DNA of 64,000 bases from Pseudomonas azadiae (GTDB lineage Bacteria > Pseudomonadota > Gammaproteobacteria > Pseudomonadales > Pseudomonadaceae): NCBI RefSeq assembly GCF_019145355.1, contig NZ_JAHSTY010000002.1:1922001-1986000 (forward strand). The letters are read 5' to 3'. The notes under the pieces were generated by a model. It was not told the origin of the DNA. It did not search any database and was given only the letters and a program-made list of their open reading frames with translations. This document shows positions 19,169-26,788 of this stretch, one piece after another. Within the stretch, counting starts at the first letter, position 1, and every line of letters begins with the position of its first letter. Both the position numbers and the translations under genes were made by a program.

Positions 19169-20272
19169 ATGGCCAACCTGAAAATCAACAATCTGCAAAA
19201 AGGCTTCGAAGGCTTTTCCATCATCAAGGGCATCGACCTGGAAGTGAACGACAAAGAATTCGTGGTGTTCGTCGGCCCGTCGGGCTGCGGTAAATCCACC
19301 CTGCTGCGGCTGATCGCCGGCCTTGAAGAAGTCAGCGAAGGCACCATCGAACTCGATGGTCGTGACATCACCGAAGTGACGCCGGCCAAGCGCGACCTGG
19401 CGATGGTGTTCCAGACCTATGCGCTGTACCCGCACATGAGCGTGCGCAAGAACATGTCGTTTGCCCTGGACCTGGCCGGCGTCGACAAGAAAATCGTCGA
19501 GAGCAAAGTCAACGAAGCGGCGCGCATCCTCGAGCTGGGCCCATTGCTGGAGCGCAAGCCCAAGCAGCTTTCCGGCGGCCAGCGCCAGCGCGTGGCGATT
19601 GGCCGCGCCATCGTGCGCAACCCGAAGATCTTCCTGTTCGACGAACCGCTGTCCAACCTCGACGCCGCCCTGCGCGTGCAGATGCGCCTGGAACTGGCGC
19701 GCCTGCATAAAGAACTGCAGGCGACCATGATCTATGTAACCCACGACCAGGTGGAAGCCATGACCCTGGCCGACAAGGTGGTGGTACTCAACAGCGGCCG
19801 TATCGAGCAAGTCGGTTCGCCACTGGAGCTGTACCACCAACCGGCGAACCTGTTTGTGGCGGGCTTTCTCGGTACGCCGAAGATGGGCTTCCTCAAAGGC
19901 AAGGTTACGCGGGTTGAAGGCCAGGGCTGCGACGTGCAACTGGATGCCGGCACCCTGATCAGCCTGCCGCTCAGCGGCCCGACCTTGAGCGTGGGCAGCG
20001 CAGTGACCCTGGGTATTCGGCCCGAGCACCTGGAAATCGCCACGCCGGGCCAGACCCGCCTGACCGTTACCGCCGACGTCGGCGAGCGCCTGGGCAGCGA
20101 TACGTTCTGCCATGTCATCACCGCCAACGGCGAACCGCTGACCATGCGAATCCGTGGCGACATGGCCAGCCAGTACGGCGAGACGCTGCACCTGCACCTG
20201 GACCCGGCGCACTGCCACCTGTTCGACACCGACGGTGTCGCCGTGGCCCGGCCACTGCGCGCCACCGCCTGA
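19169..20272 (+). CDS. mtlK: Polyol ABC transporter ATPase MtlK
   Basis: A 367-residue MalK/UgpC-like ATPase. Walker A is GPSGCGKS (residues 36-43), the signature is LSGGQRQR (~134), Walker B is IFLFDEPLSNLD (~155), and the switch His is in YVTHDQVEAMTL. A C-terminal TOBE/MalK-type regulatory domain follows (~235-367). GGAGG precedes the ATG. Powers uptake through MtlFG. Confidence 0.96.
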   Translation: MANLKINNLQKGFEGFSIIKGIDLEVNDKEFVVFVGPSGCGKSTLLRLIAGLEEVSEGTIELDGRDITEVTPAKRDLAMVFQTYALYPHMSVRKNMSFALDLAGVDKKIVESKVNEAARILELGPLLERKPKQLSGGQRQRVAIGRAIVRNPKIFLFDEPLSNLDAALRVQMRLELARLHKELQATMIYVTHDQVEAMTLADKVVVLNSGRIEQVGSPLELYHQPANLFVAGFLGTPKMGFLKGKVTRVEGQGCDVQLDAGTLISLPLSGPTLSVGSAVTLGIRPEHLEIATPGQTRLTVTADVGERLGSDTFCHVITANGEPLTMRIRGDMASQYGETLHLHLDPAHCHLFDTDGVAVARPLRATA

Positions 20273-20290
20273 TTTCGCGAGTATTACGCC

Positions 20291-21772
20291 ATGAAGCTGA
20301 ATAAACACAACCTTACCCAGTTGGCACCGCAGGTGAAACTGCCTACCTATGCGATTGCCAGCACCTCCCAGGGCATTGCGCATATCGGCGTCGGCGGTTT
20401 CCACCGCGCGCACCAGGCGTATTACACCGACGCGCTGATGAACCTGGGCGAGGGCCTGAACTGGAGCATCTGCGGCGTCGGCCTGCGCGCCGAGGACCGC
20501 AAGGCCCGTGATGATTTGGCCGGCCAGGATTATCTGTTCACCCTCTACGAACTGGGCGACACCGACGACACCGAAGTGCGCGTGATCGGCGCGATCAGCG
20601 ACATGCTGCTGGCCGAAGACGGCGCCCAGGCGCTGATCGACAAATTGGCCAGCCCCGAGATTCGCATCGTCTCGCTGACCATCACCGAGGGCGGTTACTG
20701 CATCGACGACAGCAATGGCGAGTTTATGGCCCACCTGCCGCAGATCCAGCATGACCTGGCGCACCCGACTGCACCGAAAACCGTGTTCGGCTTTATCTGC
20801 GCTGCGCTCACCCAACGCCGCGCCGCCGGCACCCCGGCGTTTACCGTGATGTCCTGCGATAACCTGCCGCACAATGGCGCCGTGACGCGCAAGGCGCTGC
20901 TGGCCTTCGCCGCGCTGCACAACGCCGAGCTGCATGACTGGATCAAGGTGAATGTGAGCTTCCCCAACGCCATGGTCGACCGCATCACGCCGATGACCAG
21001 CACTGCCCACCGCCTGCAATTGCATGATGAGCACGGCATCGACGATGCCTGGCCGGTGGTGTGCGAGCCCTTTGTACAGTGGGTGCTGGAAGACAACTTC
21101 GTCAACGGTCGCCCGGCCTGGGAAAAGGTCGGCGTGCAGTTCACCGACGACGTCACGCCTTATGAAGAGATGAAGATCGGCCTGCTCAATGGCAGCCACC
21201 TGGCGCTGACGTACCTGGGCTTTCTCAAGGGCTATCGATTTGTGCACGAGACCATGAACGACCCGGTCTTTGTCGCTTACATGCGTGCCTACATGGACCT
21301 TGACGTCACGCCAAACCTGGCGCCGGTGCCGGGTATCGACCTGACGGACTACAAACAGACCCTGGTGGACCGCTTCTCCAACCAGGCGATTGCCGACCAG
21401 TTGGAACGGGTGTGTTCGGATGGCTCGTCGAAGTTTCCCAAGTTCACCGTGCCGACGATCAATCGGTTGATTGCCGATGGCCGCGAGACTGAACGCGCCG
21501 CCCTGGTCGTGGCGGCGTGGGCCTTGTATTTGAAGGGCGTGGACGAGAACGGCGTGAGCTACAAGATCCCGGATCCTCGGGCCAAGCTTTGCCAAGCGCT
21601 CGTCAGCGATGACACCTTGATCAGCCAACGGCTGTTAGGCGTGGAAGAGATTTTTGGCACGGCTATTCCCAACTCGCCTGCGTTTGTGGCAGCGTTCGAG
21701 CGGTGTTTTGTCAGTTTGCGTGACAACGGCGTCACCGAAACCCTGAAACAGCTCCTGAAGAAACCGGCTTAA
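20291..21772 (+). CDS. mtlD: Mannitol 2-dehydrogenase MtlD
   Basis: A 493-residue polyol-specific long-chain dehydrogenase, oxidising mannitol to fructose with NAD+ (also sorbitol and arabitol in P. fluorescens). The N-terminal cofactor region starts IAHIGVGGFHRAHQAYY. The catalytic motif KIGLLNGSH puts Lys295, Asn300 and His303 exactly at the positions known for the P. fluorescens enzyme; I checked this from codon positions 21173, 21188 and 21197. Fifth gene of the operon, with a REPIN right after the stop. Confidence 0.97.
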   Translation: MKLNKHNLTQLAPQVKLPTYAIASTSQGIAHIGVGGFHRAHQAYYTDALMNLGEGLNWSICGVGLRAEDRKARDDLAGQDYLFTLYELGDTDDTEVRVIGAISDMLLAEDGAQALIDKLASPEIRIVSLTITEGGYCIDDSNGEFMAHLPQIQHDLAHPTAPKTVFGFICAALTQRRAAGTPAFTVMSCDNLPHNGAVTRKALLAFAALHNAELHDWIKVNVSFPNAMVDRITPMTSTAHRLQLHDEHGIDDAWPVVCEPFVQWVLEDNFVNGRPAWEKVGVQFTDDVTPYEEMKIGLLNGSHLALTYLGFLKGYRFVHETMNDPVFVAYMRAYMDLDVTPNLAPVPGIDLTDYKQTLVDRFSNQAIADQLERVCSDGSSKFPKFTVPTINRLIADGRETERAALVVAAWALYLKGVDENGVSYKIPDPRAKLCQALVSDDTLISQRLLGVEEIFGTAIPNSPAFVAAFERCFVSLRDNGVTETLKQLLKKPA

Positions 21773-21777
21773 GCAAT

Positions 21778-21864
21778 GTGGGAGCTGGCTTGCCTGCGAT
21801 AGCGGTAGTCCAGTCAACCATGAAGTGACTGACAGACCGCTATCGCAGGCAAGCCAGCTCCCAC
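21778..21864. repeat. REPIN (GTGGGAGCTGG family) between mtlD and mtlY
   Basis: Perfect inverted arms GTGGGAGCTGGCTTGCCTGC and its complement, with GCGATAGCGG / CCGCTATCGC extending the stem. Begins 6 nt after the mtlD stop. Confidence 0.92.
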
Positions 21865-21884
21865 ATTGACCGTATTTTCACTCC

Positions 21885-21892
21885 AACAATAA
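21885..21892 (+). promoter_or_regulatory. Candidate Hfq/Crc (CA) motif before mtlY
   Basis: AACAATAA fits AAnAAnAA and lies 20 nt upstream of the mtlY ATG, in the position expected for translational repression by Hfq/Crc. Confidence 0.45.
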
Positions 21893-21911
21893 TACTGCTG
21901 AGCAAATCATC

Positions 21912-23393
21912 ATGACCCAGCAAAACCTGTTCCTCGGCATCGACTGCGGCACCCAGGGCACCAAGGCCATCGTCCTCGACGCCTCCAGCGGCAAGGTGCT
22001 GGGCCTGGGCGCCGCCGCACACACGTTGATCAGCGGCGCCAATGGCCGTCGTGAGCAGCACACCCAGGAATGGCTTGACGCGTTCACCCAAGCCACCCAC
22101 CGCGCCCTGCAACAGGCCGGCGTGGACGGCCAGGACATCCTCGGCATCGGCGTTTCCGGCCAGCAGCACGGCCTGGTCCTGCTCGATGACCAAGGCCAGG
22201 TGCTGCGCCCGGCCAAGCTGTGGTGCGACACCGAAACCGCCCCAGAGAACGCGCGCCTGCTGCACCACCTGGGTGGCGAAAGCGCTTCGCTGGAACGCCT
22301 GGGCGTGGCCATCGCACCGGGCTACACCGTGTCCAAGCTGCTCTGGACCCGCGAGCAGCACCCGGACCTGTTCGCGCGCATCGCGCATATCCTGCTGCCC
22401 CATGACTACCTCAACTACTGGCTCACCGGTCGCGCGGTCGCTGAATATGGCGATGCGTCGGGTACCGGCTATTTCAACGTGCGCAGCCGCGAATGGGATG
22501 TGGCCCTGCTGCGGCACATCGATCCCAGCGGTCGCCTGGAACAGGCCTTGCCGCCACTGATTGAGGCCGATCAGGCCGTCGGCACCGTCCTGCCGGCCAT
22601 CGCCGAGCGCCTGGGCATCAACCCCAAGGCCATCGTCTCCAGTGGCGGTGGCGACAACATGATGGGCGCCATCGGCACCGGTAACATCGCCCCCGGCGTG
22701 ATCACCATGAGCCTGGGCTCGTCGGGCACCGTGTATGCGTTTGCCGACCAGCCCAGTGTGAGCCCGCAGGCGTCGGTCGCGACGTTCTGCTCGTCGAGCG
22801 GCGGTTGGTTGCCGTTGATCTGCACCATGAACCTGACCAACGCCACCGGGGTGATCCGCGAGCTGTTCGACCTCGACTTGGCGGGTTTCAACGCGTTGGT
22901 CGAGCAGGCGCCCATCGGGGCCGATGGCGTGAGCATGCTGCCGTTCCTCAACGGCGAACGCGTGCCCGCCCTGCCCCACGCCACCGGCAGCCTGCACGGC
23001 CTGACCATGACCAACCTGACCCGCGCCAACCTGAGCCGCGCGGTGGTCGAGGGCACCACCTTCGGCCTGCGCTACGGCCTGGACCTGCTGCGCCAGACCG
23101 GCCTGCAAAGCCACAGCATCCGCCTGATCGGCGGCGGTTCGAAAAGTCCGATGTGGCGGCAGATGGTCGCCGATATCATGAACACCGAAGTGGTCTGCAC
23201 CGAACAAAGCGAAGCCGCCGCCCTGGGCGCGGCAATCCAGGCGGCCTGGTGCCAGTCCGGCGAAAGCCTGGCCAGCCTGTGCGACAAATGCGTAAGCCTC
23301 GACCCGGCCAGCCGTACCCTGCCGGTGGCGACCAGCGTCAGCGCCTACCAACAGGCTTACGAGCGCTATCAACAGTTAGTGGCAACCCTTTAA
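21912..23393 (+). CDS. mtlY: Xylulokinase MtlY
   Basis: A 493-residue FGGY-family kinase phosphorylating D-xylulose, the product of arabitol oxidation by MtlD. N-terminal ATPase-fold motif LFLGIDCGTQGTKAIVLD, substrate motif GVSGQQHGLVLLD, C-terminal FGGY region RLIGGGSKSPMWRQMVADI and EAAALGAAIQAAW. The start is ATG 21912. Follows the mtlD REPIN and precedes mtlZ by 12 nt. Confidence 0.94.
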   Translation: MTQQNLFLGIDCGTQGTKAIVLDASSGKVLGLGAAAHTLISGANGRREQHTQEWLDAFTQATHRALQQAGVDGQDILGIGVSGQQHGLVLLDDQGQVLRPAKLWCDTETAPENARLLHHLGGESASLERLGVAIAPGYTVSKLLWTREQHPDLFARIAHILLPHDYLNYWLTGRAVAEYGDASGTGYFNVRSREWDVALLRHIDPSGRLEQALPPLIEADQAVGTVLPAIAERLGINPKAIVSSGGGDNMMGAIGTGNIAPGVITMSLGSSGTVYAFADQPSVSPQASVATFCSSSGGWLPLICTMNLTNATGVIRELFDLDLAGFNALVEQAPIGADGVSMLPFLNGERVPALPHATGSLHGLTMTNLTRANLSRAVVEGTTFGLRYGLDLLRQTGLQSHSIRLIGGGSKSPMWRQMVADIMNTEVVCTEQSEAAALGAAIQAAWCQSGESLASLCDKCVSLDPASRTLPVATSVSAYQQAYERYQQLVATL

Positions 23394-23405
23394 GAGCGAA
23401 CGACT

Positions 23406-24341
23406 ATGTATCTGGTGTGTGGTGAAGCGCTGTTTGATTTTTTCAGCGAGGAGGATGCCAGCGAGCAGGCGTCCAAGGTCAACTACAAGGCGATTGCCGG
23501 CGGTTCGCCGTTCAACGTCGCGGTCGGGTTGCGCCGCCTGGGCATCGAGGCCGCGCTGCTGGGTGGCGTGTCCACCGATTTCCTCGGCCGGCGCTTGTTG
23601 CAGGTGCTCAAGGATGAAGGCGTCAGCGAGCGGTTCCTGGTGGAGTTCGCCGCGCCGACCACCTTGTCGATGGTCGCCGTGGGCGCCAATGGCTCGCCGC
23701 AGTACAACTTTCGCGGCGAGGGCTGCGCCGATCGGCTGCTGGAGACAGCCCATCTGCCCGCGCTGGGCGATGACATTCGTGGCCTGCATGTCGGCTCGTT
23801 TTCCCTGGTGGTGCAGCCGATTGGCGATACCCTGCTGAGCCTGGTCAAGCGCGAAAGCGGCAAGCGCCTGATCAGCCTCGACCCCAACGTGCGGCTCAAC
23901 CCGCAGCCGGATATCCAGGTGTGGCGTGACCGCGTCGCCGAGCTGGTCAAGCATGCCGACCTGATCAAGGTCAGCGATGAAGACCTGCACCTGCTCTACC
24001 CCGACCAGTCGCCGGAAAGCGTGCTGCGGGACTGGCTGCAACACCGCTGCCAGCTGGTGTTCCTGACCCGTGGCGGCGATGGCGCCAGCGTATTCAGCCG
24101 CCAGCATGGTCACTGGTCCGCATCGGCGGTCGAGGTGGTGATGGCCGACACCGTAGGCGCCGGCGACACCTTCCAGGCCGCGCTGATTGCCTGGCTGACC
24201 GAACAGCGATTGGATTCGGTGGAAGGCCTGCAACAGCTCACCCGCGCGCAGATCGACGCCATGCTCGGCTTTGCGATTCGCGCAGCCGCGTTGACCTGCA
24301 CCAAGACCGGACCCGACCTGCCCTACCGCCGACAGCTCTGA
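23406..24341 (+). CDS. mtlZ: Fructokinase MtlZ
   Basis: A 311-residue PfkB/ribokinase-family sugar kinase, converting the fructose made by MtlD to fructose 6-phosphate. The N-terminal motif is AIAGGSPFNVAVGLRRLG; the C-terminal signature with catalytic Asp is DTVGAGDTFQAALIAW (~255). Last gene of mtlEFGKDYZ. No clear terminator is visible after the stop. Confidence 0.94.
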   Translation: MYLVCGEALFDFFSEEDASEQASKVNYKAIAGGSPFNVAVGLRRLGIEAALLGGVSTDFLGRRLLQVLKDEGVSERFLVEFAAPTTLSMVAVGANGSPQYNFRGEGCADRLLETAHLPALGDDIRGLHVGSFSLVVQPIGDTLLSLVKRESGKRLISLDPNVRLNPQPDIQVWRDRVAELVKHADLIKVSDEDLHLLYPDQSPESVLRDWLQHRCQLVFLTRGGDGASVFSRQHGHWSASAVEVVMADTVGAGDTFQAALIAWLTEQRLDSVEGLQQLTRAQIDAMLGFAIRAAALTCTKTGPDLPYRRQL

Positions 24342-24478
24342 TGCCGATGGATAACGTGGGATAGATTCTGGCTGACATGTAGGAATTTTCCAAGAAAGCC
24401 TCATTTAATCAATGGTTAAGGTGAGGAGCTGACAGTGGGCTACCGCATTTCCCCAGCCATGGGCTGAAGGTGCGGCCA

Positions 24479-24503
24479 CCGGTTCATCACGTCGATGAAC
24501 CGG
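24479..24503 (+). promoter_or_regulatory. Perfect hairpin in the leader of the DUF2790 gene
   Basis: CCGGTTCATC and GATGAACCGG form a perfect 10-bp stem around a 5-nt loop, ending 21 nt before the DUF2790 ATG. Could be a 5'-UTR regulator or a late end of the mtl transcript; no T-tract follows. Confidence 0.45.
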
Positions 24504-24523
24504 ACCACTGACGGAGAATCCCT

Positions 24524-24781
24524 ATGAATCCGCACCGCGTATGCCTGTTCGGCTGCACCCTGGTCCTCACCACCCTGGCGGCGACGGCACAGGCTGAAAC
24601 CAAGCCCGTGCCGTACCATTACGGCATGCCCATGGATATCCAGAAGGTGATTTCCATGACCGAACCCCAGACCCGGGAATGCAAAGTCATCGAGGCCCAG
24701 ATCAAGTTCGTGGACAAGGCCGGTGATGTGCAGCAGGTCAGCTATAAAAAGTTATCCGAGGCCTGCCTGTTCCAGAACTGA
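24524..24781 (+). CDS. DUF2790 small secreted protein
   Basis: An 85-residue protein with a signal peptide (MNPHRVCLFGCTLVLTTLAATAQA, cleavage near residue 24), so periplasmic. The mature core YHYGMPMDIQKVISMTEPQTRECKV with a conserved Cys pair (C53, C81) fits the DUF2790 family of Pseudomonas, whose role is unknown. GGAG precedes the ATG. Confidence 0.8.
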   Translation: MNPHRVCLFGCTLVLTTLAATAQAETKPVPYHYGMPMDIQKVISMTEPQTRECKVIEAQIKFVDKAGDVQQVSYKKLSEACLFQN

Positions 24782-24786
24782 ACGGC

Positions 24787-24999
24787 CTGCGGATAAAGGG
24801 GAGGCTCTGCTTCGCCCTGGCCCTGACCTGCGGTTTCACCACCGGATGCCTGGTGCTCGCGGTATTGGGGTTCAGTGAATGGATAAACGGCAATGCCGGG
24901 CCGGGCATTCTGCTGGCAGTGGCAACGAAAACCGTACTGGGCCTGGCGTTCATCCAGGCCCACCGGTCTTCGGTGACTCAAACCAAGGGGTCTAGCTAG
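24787..24999 (+). CDS. Possible small membrane protein with a CTG start
   Basis: An open frame of 70 codons follows the DUF2790 stop by 5 nt. It reads like a real protein: basic N-terminus (RIKGR), a first hydrophobic segment (LCFALALTCGFTTGCLVLAVLG), a polar turn, and a second one (GPGILLAVATKTVLGLAFI). There is no ATG, GTG or TTG at the expected start; CTG 24787 is the likely initiator, or the gene has lost its start codon. Its stop overlaps the convergent DUF1652 gene by 4 nt. Confidence 0.35.
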   Translation: MRIKGRLCFALALTCGFTTGCLVLAVLGFSEWINGNAGPGILLAVATKTVLGLAFIQAHRSSVTQTKGSS

Positions 25000-25265
25000 T
25001 AGTAGCCCCGCCCTCCCGCTCTTTTCAGAGTGGGCACATGGGCCTGCTTGAGGTCTTCACGCAACCCGGTAATCAGGTTGCAAATGGCTCGACTGCTGTC
25101 GAGTTTGTCCGCATTGATGCCTTTGACTTCCAAATCCACACGGTCACGGTCGCGGTCGTCGTAGACCCTGATCGTCAGCGAAGCATCTTCGGCTTTGGTG
25201 CATTCGCACCGTTTGGGCAGGAAACTTCCTTCAATAATACTGCGTAGTTCCAGTTCCGAAAGCAT
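24996..25265 (-). CDS. DUF1652 family protein
   Basis: An 89-residue soluble protein. It begins MLSELELRSIIEGSFLPKRCEC, then TIRVYDDRDRDRVDLEVKGI and SRAICNLITGLREDLKQ, matching DUF1652, a Pseudomonas family of unknown role. ATG 25265 has AAGGAGAGG in front, so the longer frame to 25367 is rejected. The C-terminus is KRAGGRGYY. Confidence 0.85.
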   Translation of the reverse strand: MLSELELRSIIEGSFLPKRCECTKAEDASLTIRVYDDRDRDRVDLEVKGINADKLDSSRAICNLITGLREDLKQAHVPTLKRAGGRGYY

Positions 25266-25432
25266 GGTCAACCTCTCCTTTATTGAGACTGCCAACAGAT
25301 TGTTGTGATTTGGCGAGTGCTCCCCCGCCGCGCCTTGCCAACCTTGGCAGACGCTTACAACACCCAAGCCTACTAGGCAAAATCAGGCAAGGTTGTAACT
25401 TTTCCTCATAAGCCGCGCGCTTATTTATATGA

Positions 25433-25484
25433 ATTAAACGGCGCCGGTTTAATCATCGTCGAACCCCTGCGATTAAACGTTTAA
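25433..25484. promoter_or_regulatory. Two TTAAAC palindromes, possible operators
   Basis: In the 373-nt divergent gap between DUF1652 and the ParD-like gene. An imperfect 21-nt palindrome (ATTAAACGGCGCCGGTTTAA plus T, 25433-25453) and a perfect 12-mer TTAAACGTTTAA (25473-25484) share TTAAAC half-sites. They look like sites for a dimeric repressor. Confidence 0.4.
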
Positions 25485-25587
25485 CCCTGGGCCTTGAACT
25501 AAACGCTACGTTGCGCCGCCACGCGTTTTGCAACATATCGCAAACTATTCAGCGATCAAAGCCATTCAGCGGCTGAGCCTTTACGAT

Positions 25588-25619
25588 GAATACACGAAAC
25601 GTATACGCTTTGTATATTC
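25588..25619. promoter_or_regulatory. 32-nt near-palindrome, possible ParD-like operator
   Basis: Starts GAATACACGAAAC and ends GCTTTGTATATTC around the centre GTATAC; 26 of 32 positions are symmetric. It ends 19 nt before the ParD-like start codon. Ribbon-helix-helix antitoxins usually bind such sites to repress their own genes. Confidence 0.5.
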
Positions 25620-25638
25620 AAACCTCACAGTGAACAGC

Positions 25639-25839
25639 ATGGGCATCGTCAAGATCACCGACCAACTGCACGAACAACTGCGCCTGGCCAGCGCCGCGAT
25701 GGACCGCTCCATCAACGCCCAGGCCGAGTTCTGGATCAAGATCGGCCTGCTCGCCGAACTCAATCCCCATCTGCCCTACAACGAGCTGATCAACAAGCTG
25801 TTGCTGGACAAGCCCGATCTGATCCGAGGGCGCGGTTGA
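25639..25839 (+). CDS. ParD-like ribbon-helix-helix protein
   Basis: A 66-residue protein, MGIVKITDQLHEQLRLASAA then SINAQAEFWIKIGLLAELNP. The N-terminal strand-helix-helix pattern is that of ParD-like/MetJ-Arc DNA-binding antitoxins. ATG 25639 is preferred because the ribbon strand starts there; the frame stays open upstream to 25528. The stop overlaps the next ATG by one nt. No ParE or other toxin is beside it: the partner is methionine aminopeptidase. It is probably an autoregulator using the palindrome at 25588-25619. Confidence 0.75.
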   Translation: MGIVKITDQLHEQLRLASAAMDRSINAQAEFWIKIGLLAELNPHLPYNELINKLLLDKPDLIRGRG

Positions 25840-26594
25840 TGATCAAGACCGCCGCACAACTGGCCGTGATGCGCGAATCCGGGCGCCTGCTGGCCCAGGT
25901 CTTCGACATGCTCGACGGTGTTGTCGCCGCCGGCCGTTCCACCCTGGAGCTGGACGCCGCCGTCGAAGCCTGCATCCGCGACGACCTCAAGGCCCGCCCG
26001 GCGAGCCTGGGCCAGTACGACTACCCTTTCTCCATCAATACTTCGATCAATGAGGTGGTGTGCCATGGCATGCCCAGCGCCAAGGAGATGCTCAAGGACG
26101 GCGACATCGTCAACATCGACATCACCCTGGAAAAAGGCGGCTTCATCGCCGATTCCAGCAAGATGTACATGATCGGCACCGTGGCCCCCAAAGCCCGGCA
26201 CCTGGTCGAGATGACCTTCGAAGCGATGTGGGCCGGCATCCGCCAGGTCAAGCCGGGCGCCCGCCTGGGCGATATCGGCCATGCGATTCAAAGCCACGCA
26301 CAGGCCAACGGCTACAGCGTGGTGCGCGAGTACTGCGGCCATGGCATTGGCCGGCAGATGCATGAAGAACCGCAAGTGCTGCACTTCGGCCGCCCCGGCA
26401 CCGGGCTGGAACTGCGCGAAGGCATGGTGTTCACCATTGAGCCAATGCTCAACCAGGGCAGCTCGAAGGTGCGCAGCCTGAAGGACGGGTGGACCGTAGT
26501 CACCAAGGACAACAGTCTGTCGGCACAGTGGGAGCACACCGTGGCGGTGACGGCGGATGGCTTTGAAGTGCTGACGTTGCAAACCGCTCCCTGA
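25839..26594 (+). CDS. map: Type I methionine aminopeptidase (accessory copy)
   Basis: A 251-residue M24 metallopeptidase that removes N-terminal Met. Recognisable metal and active-site motifs: NEVVCHGMP, DIVNIDITLEKGGFIADSSKM, the CGHGIGRQMHEEP histidine region, GMVFTIEPML and WEHTVAVT. ATG 25839 overlaps the ParD-like stop by one nt. The housekeeping map usually sits beside rpsB, so this is likely a second copy. No N-terminal SH3-like extension is present. Confidence 0.9.
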   Translation: MIKTAAQLAVMRESGRLLAQVFDMLDGVVAAGRSTLELDAAVEACIRDDLKARPASLGQYDYPFSINTSINEVVCHGMPSAKEMLKDGDIVNIDITLEKGGFIADSSKMYMIGTVAPKARHLVEMTFEAMWAGIRQVKPGARLGDIGHAIQSHAQANGYSVVREYCGHGIGRQMHEEPQVLHFGRPGTGLELREGMVFTIEPMLNQGSSKVRSLKDGWTVVTKDNSLSAQWEHTVAVTADGFEVLTLQTAP

Positions 26595-26647
26595 CAGTCC
26601 CTGCAGGCTGGCGACGCTATCGCAGGATAGGTATTTACATATCCTTG

Positions 26648-26780
26648 TAGTGAGCGGGCTTGCCCCGCGCTGGGGGGCGAAGCCGCCCCAAACCAGGCGA
26701 CTCGGTGTTTTTTCCCGAACTCGGCGGTGTCTTTATCGGGGCGGCTTCGCCGCCCAGCGCGGGGCAAGCCCGCTCACTAC
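26648..26780. repeat. REPIN (TAGTGAGCGGG family)
   Basis: Arms TAGTGAGCGGGCTTGCCCCG (26648) and the complement ending CCCGCTCACTA at 26780, with inner GGCGAAGCCGCCCC / GGGGCGGCTTCGCC arms. A fragment GCTATCGCAGGAT of the other REP family lies just upstream. Separates map from the convergent sfnG. Confidence 0.92.
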
Positions 26781-26788
26781 AGGGAAAT

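Noticed and set aside
19082..21628. 848-codon open frame opposite mtlK and mtlD
   Set aside because: Antisense shadow of two well-identified genes; composition is not protein-like.
26648..26780. REP arms as CRISPR repeats or transposon ends
   Set aside because: They occur singly as inverted pairs, with no evenly spaced units, no target-site copies and no transposase.
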